A DNA stretch of 64,000 nt from Arthrobacter sp. Edens01 (GCF_001307035.1 NZ_LKIU01000005.1:1040300-1104299); one strand, 5' to 3'. Positions 37,285-45,531 are shown, numbered from the stretch's first letter. Notes: generated by a model from the sequence alone, not told the origin. Made by a program: numbers and translations.

Positions 37285-37312
37285 GGCCCGGTTTCCGTTC
37301 GGCTTCCGGGCC
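37285..37312 (+). terminator. hairpin after the uridine-kinase-like gene
   Basis: GGCCCGG (37285-37291) pairs with CCGGGCC (37306-37312), starting 2 bp after the stop codon. No U-tract follows, so termination is uncertain. Confidence 0.4.
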
Positions 37313-37388
37313 TGCGCGCAATGACCGGACGGGGTCAGGGGAGCGGGACAGTTCGGACGGAGCGTGCTGCGGCGATACCGTTAACCGC

Positions 37389-37538
37389 ATGAACGTTGAG
37401 GTGCACATCCCGCCCAAGCTGGGCCGGGAGTTGGAAGAGCTGGCCGCGGAACAGGAAGTTCCGGTGGAGACTTTGATCCTCAACGGAGCCCGGCTGCTGC
37501 TTGAGCACCGCAACCGCCGCAACCATGTCCAGTCCTAG
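37389..37538 (+). CDS. small ribbon-helix-helix-like protein (49 residues)
   Basis: ATG 37389 to TAG 37536-37538. The sequence begins with a short beta-strand-like MNVEVHIPPKLGRELEEL, then AAEQEVPVETLILNGARLLL, the size and polarity pattern of a minimal ribbon-helix-helix DNA-binding protein such as a solitary antitoxin or CopG-type regulator. No toxin gene follows: the next gene is an ArsR regulator 68 bp on. TACCGT lies about ten bases before the ATG and there is no clear ribosome binding site. Family assignment is by pattern only. Confidence 0.55.
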   Translation: MNVEVHIPPKLGRELEELAAEQEVPVETLILNGARLLLEHRNRRNHVQS

Positions 37539-37606
37539 CTGAGGCATCGCCGGGGTTTTTCCTCCGCACCCTTCCATGCAACCCGTCGGTTGCCTATTGT
37601 GGCCGC

Positions 37607-37936
37607 ATGGACGCAGTCTTTCGGGCAATGGCAGATCCGGTCCGCCGAATCCTGCTCGATGAACTCGCGTCCCAGGGCGGCCAGACACTGTACGAGTTGT
37701 GTGTCCGCCTGATCACGAACCACGCAGTTGGCATTTCGCGGCAGGGAGTTTCAAAGCATCTGTCGGTTCTGGAAGAAGCCGGGCTGATCAGGGTGGAGGC
37801 AGACGGGCGCTTCCGTCGCCACCACCTTTGCCTGGAACCACTGACGTCAGGCGTAGCCGGCTGGATTGCCGGACTGGCCGATGGGCTGCCGCCGCAACCA
37901 CCCGGACAGAATGAAGCGGAAGGACAAGAGCCATGA
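37607..37936 (+). CDS. ArsR-family winged-helix regulator
   Basis: 109 residues. FRAMADPVRRILLDELASQGGQTLYEL opens the ArsR/SmtB fold; the recognition helix is GISRQGVSKHLSVLEEAGLI. Metal-binding Cys clusters are absent, so it is of the non-metal type often paired with a VOC protein. It overlaps the downstream VOC gene by 4 bp (ATGA) and probably controls that operon. ATG 37607 is six bases after TATTGT (37595-37600), a probable leaderless start. Confidence 0.88.
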   Translation: MDAVFRAMADPVRRILLDELASQGGQTLYELCVRLITNHAVGISRQGVSKHLSVLEEAGLIRVEADGRFRRHHLCLEPLTSGVAGWIAGLADGLPPQPPGQNEAEGQEP

Positions 37937-38325
37937 AGATTGTGACAGCGAGTATCTTCGTCGATGACCAGGAGAAAGCCCTGGATTTTTATACCCGGGT
38001 TCTAGGGTTCGAGAAACGGCAGGACCAGCCGGCGGGCGGCGCGCGCTGGCTGACGGTGGGAAATCCGGGCGAGGAAGGCGGCGTCGAACTGCTGCTGGAA
38101 CCCAGCTCTCACCCTGCCGTGGCGCCCTTCAAGGAAGCACTGGTGCGTGACGGGATTCCGTACAACTCATTCGGTGTTGACGATGTCCAGAAGGAGTATG
38201 AGCGGATGCTGGCGCTCGGCGTCGAATTCTCCCAGCCGCCCGCGTCGATGGGGCCGGTGACAACCGCAGTCTTCTCCGACACCTGCGGAAACCTCCTGCA
38301 GATCGCGGCGATGAACCAGGGCTGA
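37933..38325 (+). CDS. VOC-superfamily (glyoxalase-like) protein
   Basis: 130 residues with the paired beta-alpha-beta modules of the vicinal-oxygen-chelate fold: ASIFVDDQEKALDFYTRVLGF at the start and GPVTTAVFSDTCGNLLQIA at the end. Metal-site residues of true glyoxalases are incomplete, so function could be ligand binding or an unidentified lyase/dioxygenase. AAGGA lies upstream; coupled to the ArsR gene. Confidence 0.87.
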   Translation: MKIVTASIFVDDQEKALDFYTRVLGFEKRQDQPAGGARWLTVGNPGEEGGVELLLEPSSHPAVAPFKEALVRDGIPYNSFGVDDVQKEYERMLALGVEFSQPPASMGPVTTAVFSDTCGNLLQIAAMNQG

Positions 38326-38365
38326 ACGCGCTCGAGCTGCTTGTGCCGGGTCCCGGATGCCGGGG

Positions 38366-38512
38366 CTAACGCTGGGAACCGTAACTGGGTTCGCGCAGGG
38401 TGGAGCCGCTGATGCGGTGCATGCGCTGGCGGCAAAAGGGGTCATAGACGGCGACGCCGATCCGGCCGGTTGCGGGATCGGTACAGCGGATGCAGGTGCA
38501 CGGTGCGTTCAC
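38366..38512 (-). CDS. small Cys-rich protein (48 residues)
   Basis: GTG 38512 to TAG 38366-38368. It carries C-x-C-x2-C at residues 5-10 and a fourth Cys in YDPFCRQR, a possible zinc knuckle. Content is polar and basic and ends LREPSYGSQR. AAAGG lies about ten bases before the GTG. It is on the same strand as, and 32 bp downstream of, the LexA-boxed unknown gene, so it may be part of that transcript. Coding status is tentative. Confidence 0.4.
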   Translation of the reverse strand: MNAPCTCIRCTDPATGRIGVAVYDPFCRQRMHRISGSTLREPSYGSQR

Positions 38513-38544
38513 GTGCGCGGGACCTTTCTGCTGGAAAACCGGAC

Positions 38545-38892
38545 TTAGCTGGTTCTTCCATTTTTACTCCGCTGCGCGGGTGTCCTCTCGCCGAGGGTGG
38601 TGCGGGTCCGGCCGGACGAACGCCGGGAAACGGCGGATGCCCAGACCCAGGTTGAGCGGCGAATACCTGCGTCTTCCCATAGAATCTGCACTGCTTTCGC
38701 TGACCAGGTGCAGGTCTCGGCCGCCACGTGTTCGGCGCTGCCTGGGAAACGGATCCAGGCCCAGATGGGAATGGCAGGCATGGAGGTCGTTGCCGGAAAG
38801 TGGTCAAAATCAAGTTCTTCGGGGGTTAACCCGATGGGTTCCGCGCGCCTGGCATACCTGGCCGCCAGCCGCGCCGCCGCCTGAGGATCCAT
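38545..38892 (-). CDS. unknown protein under a LexA box
   Basis: 115 residues. No family recognised. The N-terminal 30 residues are a charged amphipathic helix (DPQAAARLAARYARRAEP), followed by a Trp-rich central segment (MPAIPIWAWIRFPGSAEHV, and later KAVQILW) and an Arg/Ser/Thr-rich basic tail that might contact nucleic acid. ATG 38892 is 8 bp from a near-perfect LexA box shared with the divergent SRAP gene, so it is predicted to be DNA-damage inducible. Confidence 0.65.
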   Translation of the reverse strand: MDPQAAARLAARYARRAEPIGLTPEELDFDHFPATTSMPAIPIWAWIRFPGSAEHVAAETCTWSAKAVQILWEDAGIRRSTWVWASAVSRRSSGRTRTTLGERTPAQRSKNGRTS

Positions 38893-38900
38893 GACTTAAG

Positions 38901-38916
38901 TAGAACATATGTTCGA
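38901..38916. promoter_or_regulatory. near-perfect LexA box in a divergent promoter region
   Basis: TAGAACATATGTTCGA differs from the palindromic consensus TCGAACATATGTTCGA by two bases. It lies 8 bp upstream of the unknown minus-strand gene and 70 bp upstream of the SRAP gene, and could control both. Confidence 0.85.
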
Positions 38917-38986
38917 ATGACCATCGGAAGGGTCCCGGCTCTTTCGGCACTGTGATCCCGGACGTGCTTAGGGCACAATGCTGTCC

Positions 38987-39694
38987 ATGTGCGGACGATA
39001 TGTCATGGCCAGGGCGACGTCAGACCTGGTTTCTGCTTTCTCGGCGGACCAGGTGGTGGGCGAGGACGTTGAACCGTCGTGGAATGTTGCTCCCACCGAT
39101 GACGTGCGCATCATCACGGAACGGAAAGGCCCCGACGGGAACGTGCGGCGCCTGGCCACAGCGAAGTGGGGACTCGTGCCGGTGTGGGCCAAGGACACGA
39201 AGATCGGCGCGCGGCTGATCAATGCCCGCCGGGAGACCATCCTGGAGAAGCCCGCCTTCCGGAAAGCAGCTGTGAAGCGGCGGGCCCTGGTTCCGGCAGA
39301 CGGTTACTACGAGTGGGAGAAAACCGAGGAGGGAAAGATTCCCACCTACCTGCATCCAACCGTCCCGGACCCCATCGCCTTCGCCGGGCTGTATGAGTTC
39401 TGGCCGGACCCGAACCTCCCGGAGGACCACGAGCACAAGTGGCTGCTGAGCGTCACCATCATCACCACCGAGGCCACCGATGAACTGGGGCACATCCATG
39501 ACCGCACGCCGCTGGTGGTTCCGCCGGACCTTTACTCAGAGTGGCTGGACCCGGGCCTGACCGATGCCGAGGCCATTGCTTCCCTCCTGGACTCCATCCC
39601 GGAGCCGGTCCTGAGCCCCCGCGTGGTTTCCAGCGAGGTCAACTCCGTGCGCAACAACGGCCCGCAGCTGATCGAACCGGCCCAGGACAGGTAG
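38987..39694 (+). CDS. SRAP-domain protein (YedK/HMCES family), copy 1
   Basis: 235 residues. SRAP proteins crosslink covalently to abasic sites in single-stranded DNA through Cys2. MCGRY is intact from ATG 38987, while an ATG nine bases upstream would bury the Cys and is rejected. Other active-site parts are present: NARRET (Asn), GYYEW (Glu) and HDRTP (His). CACAAT (38974-38979) is seven bases before the ATG, consistent with a leaderless mRNA. The LexA box 70 bp upstream suggests SOS control. Confidence 0.93.
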   Translation: MCGRYVMARATSDLVSAFSADQVVGEDVEPSWNVAPTDDVRIITERKGPDGNVRRLATAKWGLVPVWAKDTKIGARLINARRETILEKPAFRKAAVKRRALVPADGYYEWEKTEEGKIPTYLHPTVPDPIAFAGLYEFWPDPNLPEDHEHKWLLSVTIITTEATDELGHIHDRTPLVVPPDLYSEWLDPGLTDAEAIASLLDSIPEPVLSPRVVSSEVNSVRNNGPQLIEPAQDR

Positions 39695-39698
39695 TCCG

Positions 39699-40667
39699 TT
39701 ACCAGGCGTAGTCTTCCGGCGCCGGGCGGTGGCCCGGGAATATGCCGTCCAGTTTCTCCAGCGTGGCTTTGTCGAGCTCAACCTCGAGCGCCGCGAGCGC
39801 GTCATCCAGCTGCCCCTGAACCCTCGGGCCAACTATCGGTGCGCTCACCGCAGGCTGGTGCAGCAGCCAGGCCAGCGCAAGGATTCCCGGTTCAACCTCG
39901 ATTTCCGCCGCCAGGTCCTCATACGCCTGGATCTGGTCACGGTGCCTGGAGAGCAGATCCTGGACCCGTCCCTCCGCCCGGCGCCCGCCGTCGTCCTGCG
40001 CTTTCAGGATGCCGCCCAGCAGTCCGCCCTGGAGCGGGGACCACGGAATGAGTCCCAGCCCGTACTTCTGTGCAGCAGGGATTACTTCCAGTTCCACGGA
40101 GCGGTTGACCAGATTGTAAATGCTCTGTTCGGAGATGAGACCGGCGTACTGCCGCCTCCGCGCGCTCTCCTGGGCTTCGGCAATGTGCCAGCCGGCAAAG
40201 TTGCTGGACCCGTTATAGATAACTTTTCCCTGGGCTACGGCAGTTTCCATGGCCTGCCAGATCTCGTCCCACGGCGTGTTCCGGTCAATGTGGTGGAACT
40301 GGTAAAGGTCCACATAATCCGTCTGCAGCCGTTTGAGGCTGGCATCGAGTGCCTGGCGGATGTTGAGCGCCGAGAGATAGGTCTGGTTCGGTCCGGGCCC
40401 CATGGAACCGTAGAGCTTCGTGGCAATCACGGTGGATTCGCGCCGTCCGCCGCCCTGGGCGAACCACCGGCCAATGATCTCCTCGGTCAGGCCTTTGTTC
40501 TCCCACCCGTACACGTTTGCCGTGTCGAAGAAGTTGATTCCTGATTCCCGGGCAGAGTCCATGATCGCGTGGGCGTCGCCTTCGGGTGTCTTGGGGCCGA
40601 AATTCATGGTGCCCAGGCAAAGCCGGGAGACCTGCAGGCCGGCGCGGCCCAGATGGGTGTACTTCAT
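39699..40667 (-). CDS. aldo/keto reductase (YghZ/beta-subunit-like subfamily)
   Basis: 322 residues. MKYTHLGRAGLQVSRLCLGTMNFG opens the fold; the tetrad is in INFFDTANVYG, IATKLYG and YQFHHID. IPWSPLQGGLLGG and IVGPRVQGQLDDALAA complete the NADPH barrel. Start ATG 40667 follows CGAGGA; the frame is open further to 40916 without a signal. It ends 4 bp from the SRAP gene on the opposite strand. Confidence 0.9.
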   Translation of the reverse strand: MKYTHLGRAGLQVSRLCLGTMNFGPKTPEGDAHAIMDSARESGINFFDTANVYGWENKGLTEEIIGRWFAQGGGRRESTVIATKLYGSMGPGPNQTYLSALNIRQALDASLKRLQTDYVDLYQFHHIDRNTPWDEIWQAMETAVAQGKVIYNGSSNFAGWHIAEAQESARRRQYAGLISEQSIYNLVNRSVELEVIPAAQKYGLGLIPWSPLQGGLLGGILKAQDDGGRRAEGRVQDLLSRHRDQIQAYEDLAAEIEVEPGILALAWLLHQPAVSAPIVGPRVQGQLDDALAALEVELDKATLEKLDGIFPGHRPAPEDYAW

Positions 40668-40867
40668 GCTGTCCTCGGTTTCTTCTGTGAGAGTCCGCTG
40701 TGGGGCGGGTGAATCCAGGCGGCCGGTGCACGCAGCCGCTGCAGCCACACGGCCGCCCCGGCCATTCAACACCGCAGCAGCAGCCCGGGGAAGGGGAAAC
40801 GGACCCCGCGGAGCCGGCAAAGCAGGATAGCCTGAGACCGCATTGTTGGGACGTGCCAGGAGGATAA

Positions 40868-41653
40868 GTGGCCGAGTCGTACTACCGCTCACTGGGTGAG
40901 GGGACTTTTGAATCAACCCGCCATACGCAGGGAGCCTGGAACGAGGACGAACAGCACATGGCGCCCGTCGCCGGCCTGCTGGTCCACTGCCTGGAAGAGG
41001 CAGAACCCCGTCCCGGAATGCGGCTGGCCCGGGTCAGCTATGAAATCCTGGGCGTCATCCCGCAGGGAGTCTTTGACGTCACCACGAAGGTCATCCGCGC
41101 CGGACGCACCATCGAACTCCTCGAAGCCGAGCTCACCGCAGCCGGCCGCACGGCGGTGCGTGCCACCGCCTGGCGGCTGGCCACCGGGGACACCAGCGAA
41201 GTCGCTGCAGTGGAGGACGAGCGCATGCCGGGCCCGGAGGACGCAGAGGGATTTGACGGTATGACTGCCTGGCCCGGTGACTTCATCAACACCCTGGAAT
41301 TCCGGGCGGTTCCCGGCCTGCGTCCCGGCCGCGGCCAGGTGTGGGTGCGCTCGCCGTTTGAAATGCTCGACGGCGCCGCGACGTCCCCGACAGTGGGCCT
41401 GCTGGGCCTGGTCGACGCCGCCAACGGAATTGCCGCCCGGGTACCCCCGGGCGGGGACAGCTGGATGTTCCCCAACGTGGACCTGCAGATCCATCTCCAC
41501 CGCCGCCCCGAGGGACGCTGGCTGGGCCTGGACACACGGGTGAGCTTCGGCACGGACGGAATCGGGCTCACCTCTTCTGTGCTCCACGACGAGTCCGGTC
41601 CGTTTGGCCGCAGCGAGCAGATTCTCACCGTCCGCCCGCTGGGCAGGAACTGA
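40868..41653 (+). CDS. TesB-like acyl-CoA thioesterase
   Basis: 261 residues with two hot-dog domains. The N-terminal half includes HMAPVAGLLVHCLEEA, RVSYEILGVIPQG and FDVTTKVIRAGRTIELLEAEL; the C-terminal half has SFEMLDG-type and VDLQIHLHRRPEGRWLGLDTR, with SSVLHDESGPFGRSEQIL at the end, all typical of TesB/thioesterase-like proteins that hydrolyse acyl-CoAs. GTG start after AGGAGGA. The lipoate-ligase-like gene follows 4 bp later. Confidence 0.83.
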   Translation: MAESYYRSLGEGTFESTRHTQGAWNEDEQHMAPVAGLLVHCLEEAEPRPGMRLARVSYEILGVIPQGVFDVTTKVIRAGRTIELLEAELTAAGRTAVRATAWRLATGDTSEVAAVEDERMPGPEDAEGFDGMTAWPGDFINTLEFRAVPGLRPGRGQVWVRSPFEMLDGAATSPTVGLLGLVDAANGIAARVPPGGDSWMFPNVDLQIHLHRRPEGRWLGLDTRVSFGTDGIGLTSSVLHDESGPFGRSEQILTVRPLGRN

Positions 41654-41657
41654 TCCA

Positions 41658-42434
41658 GTGGATGCTGCACGTGCCCTTCAGGTCTACCGCCAGCAGGAGT
41701 CCTTCGGCGCCGCCGAGGACCTGCAGCATGCCCTGGATCTGCTGGACGCTGCGCGCCGCGGAACGCTGGGTCCCAGCCTGCGGGTTTACCGCCCGCAGCC
41801 CACGGTTGCCTTCGGACAGCGCGACGCGCGCCTTCCCGGTTTCCCGGACGCGGCAGCCGCCTGCCGTGATTTAGGGTTCGAACCCCTGGTCCGCAAAGCC
41901 GGAGGGCGGGCAGCTGCCTATCACGGGGGCTGTTTGATCCTGGACCATATTGAACCCGAGCCCAACGCCGTCGCCCATTCCCTGGCACGCTTTGCCGGCT
42001 TCGCGGAGCTGCTGGCCGGCGCACTGCAGGACGCCGGAGTTCCGGCAGGCGTCGGGGAGATCCCGGGGGAGTACTGCCCGGGTGAATACAGCGTGCACGG
42101 CGGCACCGGTGCCCGGATCAAGCTCGTGGGAACAGCGCAGCGGGTAGTCTCCGGCGCCTGGCTCTTCTCGTCAGTTGTGGTCATCGAGGATTCCGCACCG
42201 CTGCGGGAAGTGCTCTCCGCGGTCTACAAGGCGCTGGGGCTGGACTGGGACCCTTCCACGGCCGGAGCGGCAGAGGACCTGCGCCCCGGGCTTCGGGTGT
42301 CTGAGGCGGAAGATGCCCTGCTTGCGGCCTACGGCAGGTATGCGCCCCTGGAGCACGGCGATCCCTCCCGGCTGCTGCAGATAGTTGCCGACGGTCCGGG
42401 CACGGTCCTTCCAACCACAGCCCAATCCCGTTAG
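41658..42434 (+). CDS. lipoate/biotin protein ligase-like protein (LplA family)
   Basis: 258 residues. LRVYRPQPTVAFGQRDARLPGF is the substrate-loop region (R-x-P-x-x-x-x-G); VRKAGGRAAAYHGGCLILDH matches the R-R-x-G/T-G-G-x-x-V/A-x-H catalytic segment of LplA with changes, and GTGARIKLVGTAQRV contains the essential Lys position. It probably attaches or transfers lipoyl/octanoyl groups. GTG 41658, five bases after the thioesterase stop, is preferred; the frame is open to 41604 inside that gene. Confidence 0.8.
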   Translation: MDAARALQVYRQQESFGAAEDLQHALDLLDAARRGTLGPSLRVYRPQPTVAFGQRDARLPGFPDAAAACRDLGFEPLVRKAGGRAAAYHGGCLILDHIEPEPNAVAHSLARFAGFAELLAGALQDAGVPAGVGEIPGEYCPGEYSVHGGTGARIKLVGTAQRVVSGAWLFSSVVVIEDSAPLREVLSAVYKALGLDWDPSTAGAAEDLRPGLRVSEAEDALLAAYGRYAPLEHGDPSRLLQIVADGPGTVLPTTAQSR

Positions 42435-42497
42435 GCTCGGGCAGCGGAAGCAGGCGTTTGGCTTCGCCTTGGAACCCTCAAGCAAAGGATCCGCACA

Positions 42498-43289
42498 TTG
42501 CCCAGGAAGACCCTCGAAAACACTGCCCTCCGGCTCAAAGCCATCCTTGAAGTCCTGGCAGCCCAGGACCCCTCAGCCGGTGCAGGGACCGGCAGGGCCG
42601 AGGTGCTGCGGCAGGCACTGGAACAGGTGCCGCTGGAAGGCACCGAGGCCGAACTGCTGGCCAGCGGCGTCGCCCGCGGAGAGCGGGCACTGATCACTGC
42701 CAGCACCAAGCTCGTCAAGGCCGGCTGGATCCTGAAGGAAGGGCGGGCAGGCTGGAGCATCACCCCCGAGGGGCGCTCGGCACTGACCGAGTTCCCTGAC
42801 GTGCATCACCTGAATGAAGCGCTGAGCGGGAGCAAGCACTCGGTCACCGCGCTGACCAGTGCGGAAACACAGAGTGAAGCCGTGCTCGAAGCAGCGCTGG
42901 TGGAATCCGGTGCCGCGGCCGAACCGGAAGCCCAGGTCCACGGCTCCCACGCGGAGGAGCGCTACGCCGGGCCGTCCTTCCCCCAGCCCGACGCCGTCGC
43001 GGTTGCCGGTACATTTGCCGCAGCGCTTGGCGGTGCGGACTGGGATCCTGCAGCGGACACCGTTCAGCTGGGATTCGACCGCAGCGACGAACTTTGGAAA
43101 CTCACCGTCGACCTGCCGGCGGGGAACTACGAGTACAAGGCGGCGCTGAACCGCACCTGGGCTGAGAACTACGGACAGAACGCCCACTTTGACGGCGCGA
43201 ACTACCGGCTGGAGCACTCCGGCGGGTCCGTGACTTTCCTCTACGACCATGCAACGCACACAGTGATTACCAAGCCCGACGGTTTCTGA
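42498..43289 (+). CDS. winged-helix plus pullulanase X25-like module fusion
   Basis: 263 residues. Residues 1-100 look like a winged helix of the Mrr-N/HTH type (ITASTKLVKAGWILKEGRAGWSITPEGRSAL). After a variable Ala/Glu linker, residues 170-260 match the X25 module of pullulanases: LGGADWDPAADTVQL, WKLTVDLPAGNYEYKAALN, WAENYGQNA and TFLYDHATHTV. X25 modules normally bind alpha-glucans outside the cell, yet no signal peptide is present. TTG start after AAAGGA. The role, perhaps carbohydrate sensing, is inferred. Confidence 0.75.
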   Translation: MPRKTLENTALRLKAILEVLAAQDPSAGAGTGRAEVLRQALEQVPLEGTEAELLASGVARGERALITASTKLVKAGWILKEGRAGWSITPEGRSALTEFPDVHHLNEALSGSKHSVTALTSAETQSEAVLEAALVESGAAAEPEAQVHGSHAEERYAGPSFPQPDAVAVAGTFAAALGGADWDPAADTVQLGFDRSDELWKLTVDLPAGNYEYKAALNRTWAENYGQNAHFDGANYRLEHSGGSVTFLYDHATHTVITKPDGF

Positions 43290-43299
43290 GGCCACGGCA

Positions 43300-43325
43300 C
43301 CGGAACCGCCAGGCTCGGTTTCCGG
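43300..43325 (+). terminator. hairpin after the X25-fusion gene
   Basis: CCGGAACCG (43300-43308) pairs with CGGTTTCCGG (43316-43325) with one bulge, 10 bp after the stop. No U-tract. Confidence 0.4.
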
Positions 43326-43406
43326 GCCCTCCGGCACCCCGCTACCGGTGCCGCAGGCCCTTCCCTGGGACTATTATCGAGGGCACGGCAACGCGAAGGA
43401 GTGCCC

Positions 43407-43772
43407 ATGTTTGAGTACGGCAATGCGTTCAGCGGATTTGCGGTGGATGACGTGGCTTCCGCCCGCCGGTTCTACGGCACCACCCTCCAGCTTCCCTGCA
43501 CACAGGCCCCGGGACAGCTGCGGCTCGAACTCGCGCCGCACACCCATGTGCTGGTCTATGAGAAGGCAGACCACGCGCCGGCTGCGTACACCGTGCTGAA
43601 TTTCCCGGTCCGGGACGTCCAGGCAGCAGTACACGAACTCAGCGGCAGGGGAGTGGTCTTCGAGCCCCTGGATGACGCCGGCGGTGACGGGATCTTCCGG
43701 CGCGGGGATACGGCCATGGCCTGGTTCCGGGACCCGTCCGGGAACATTCTCTCGATCCTGGAACAGGACTAG
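43407..43772 (+). CDS. VOC-superfamily protein
   Basis: 121 residues. FSGFAVDDVASARRFYGTTLQL and YTVLNFPVRDVQAAVHEL are the two strand-helix units of the VOC fold, and DTAMAWFRDPSGNILSILEQ the closing strand. Putative metal-binding or ligand-binding enzyme of unknown substrate. ATG 43407 has AAGGA seven bases upstream, better than GTG 43401. The SRPBCC-like gene follows 8 bp downstream. Confidence 0.86.
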   Translation: MFEYGNAFSGFAVDDVASARRFYGTTLQLPCTQAPGQLRLELAPHTHVLVYEKADHAPAAYTVLNFPVRDVQAAVHELSGRGVVFEPLDDAGGDGIFRRGDTAMAWFRDPSGNILSILEQD

Positions 43773-43780
43773 CGCGTTTC

Positions 43781-44428
43781 GTGGCAGGACGGCGCGGTTC
43801 CTTTGGTCCGGCGGGCAGGCCCTATCTCCGTGCGCTTGCCGCTGCTGCCGCTGCCGGGTCGGCAGCCGGTGTATATCTCCGGCTTGTGCGCCTGCTCCGC
43901 CAGCTTGATAACGGACCGGTGCACCGGCTCCCCGGTGACGCCGTCCTTACCGGACCGGCGCTGCAGGTCACACGCAGCGTCCTCATCCCTGCGCCGGCCG
44001 CAGATGTGTGGTCCTTCCTGAACCGGATCGGGCACGGACGCGCCGGCTGGTACGTCTTTGACCGGGTTGGCCTGCCGGACCAGCAACAGGCCGACCGGGC
44101 AGCGCCGCAGCTGCGCGAACTGGACATCGGCGACCTGCTGACCACCGCGACCGGACACCGGCTGCGGATCAAGGAGGTCCAGCCCAGTGAGTGGATGCTC
44201 TGGGCCGGCGGCGACGGACGCTCCACGTGGCTGTGGCTGCTGCAGCCGGTGCGCCACAACCAGACCCGTCTGGTGGTACGGGCACGGTTTCAGTACGGGC
44301 TGCGCCATCCCGGCGCCCTCGCTGCCGTGCCGCTCGACGCCGTTGACCTGGCATCGGTGCGGCGGGCCATGGTGGCCGTCCGTGACCGGGCAGTCATCCG
44401 CTCAGCCACCCGTCTGGGGAAGCGCTAG
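43781..44428 (+). CDS. SRPBCC-like lipid/ligand-binding protein with N-terminal anchor
   Basis: 215 residues. A mildly hydrophobic Ala-rich helix at 17-36 (ALAAAAAAGSAAGVYLRL) precedes a START-like fold: TRSVLIPAPAADVWSFLNRIGHGRAGWYVFD near 64-94, then RLRIKEVQPSEWMLWAGG and TWLWLLQPV. Such domains hold hydrophobic ligands. Probable operon with the VOC gene. GTG start at 43781 is weakly supported. Confidence 0.7.
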   Translation: MAGRRGSFGPAGRPYLRALAAAAAAGSAAGVYLRLVRLLRQLDNGPVHRLPGDAVLTGPALQVTRSVLIPAPAADVWSFLNRIGHGRAGWYVFDRVGLPDQQQADRAAPQLRELDIGDLLTTATGHRLRIKEVQPSEWMLWAGGDGRSTWLWLLQPVRHNQTRLVVRARFQYGLRHPGALAAVPLDAVDLASVRRAMVAVRDRAVIRSATRLGKR

Positions 44429-44484
44429 GGCTATCTCTGCAGGACCCGGGCCCTGGGCAGCGGGTCCGCTGGTACGTTGGATGG

Positions 44485-45529
44485 ATGGAAGATCTTCCGG
44501 CCGCCCAGCAGCTGCTGGCCGGGCCCCGTGGACGGGAACTCTGCCTTGACCTTGCCCGGTCCCTGGTTGCCGAAGGACAGGTGTTCTCCTGTGGGAGCAG
44601 CGCAATGCTGCCCCCGGGGATGTCGCAGGAATCCAGCAGGGTCCTGCAGCTGCTTGAAGCCCTGCCGCACCGGCCCGAGGTAACGGTGGCCCAGGTGCTC
44701 CAAAGCCTGGACCGCGTCGTGAAAGGTGCCGCCTACTGGCAGCCGCCGTCGGACACCGCCCGCCTGCTGGCTGAGCCCGTGCCCCGGGACCTGCTCCTGC
44801 CGGTGGCCGTCGCCGTTGTACGTTCCGGCCCGGGATGGTGGCGGGACCCCGGTGCAGTTACCCAGTACTACGTCCAGTGGATTGCCAGTACCACTGTTCC
44901 CGGCACCGGGCCTCCCATCCTGACCGGCAGCGCTGCCGGACTGCGGCGCTGGCGTGAATCGATTGCTGCCGAGGAGGGCCATACACCCCTGGTCGCCAAC
45001 TGGACCGGCCGGTGGTGGTCCATCCCGGCGCTCTCGGATGTGCCGGCGACTACGCCGGCGATCCCCGGCAACGGACCGGCCGGACTGGTCATGGTAGAGA
45101 ACCCGCTGGAATGGACCACGGCCCGGACCTACCCGCTGCAGGCGGCCAAAGGCGCCCGGATCTATGAGATTCGGGATCCGCGCAGCTGGCAGGACCTGGT
45201 CACGGCCTATCCGCTGGAAGTCACGCGCTCACGCGGGCAGCTGGGCGGTTAGCTCCGGGGATCCGCAGGCCGACACCTGGCTCTGGGCAATCCCGGACTG
45301 GCAGGCGGTGGCAAGGGATTATGACGGCGTGCACCTCAGTGTGGCCGGGTACCTGCTGACAGCCGGCAGTGTGCTGGACGCTGCCGGGATGAAAACGATG
45401 CTTGCCGGCTGGGCTCCGGCCGAGACCTGGTGGCTGAATGATGTCCTGGCACCGGCAGGTGAACCCGCCACGTGGACAGCCGTTCCCGGCCGCCACGGCT
45501 GGCAGGTCCAGGCAACGGCTGTTCCGTAG
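44485..45529 (+). pseudogene. frameshifted gene of unknown function
   Basis: The first 255 codons from ATG 44485 end prematurely at TAG 45250-45252, but the next frame continues seamlessly (GSWAVSSGDPQADTWLW...) to a stop at 45527-45529. Deleting one G from the GGG at 45235-45237 restores a single frame of 347 residues: TRSR-GSWAVSS. The protein has no family I recognise; it is soluble, Trp- and Ala-rich, with YYVQWIASTTVPG and VHLSVAGYLLTAG as distinctive segments. Either a recent +1 inactivation or an assembly error. Confidence 0.75.
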
Positions 45530-45531
45530 CT

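Noticed and set aside
38357-38548. 63-residue plus-strand frame
   Set aside because: Composition-driven open frame without ribosome binding site; the minus-strand 48-residue ORF fits the context better.
45164-45529. Separate gene starting at 45164
   Set aside because: Its first 22 residues are antiphase to the upstream gene and look random; the rest continues that gene after a one-base shift.
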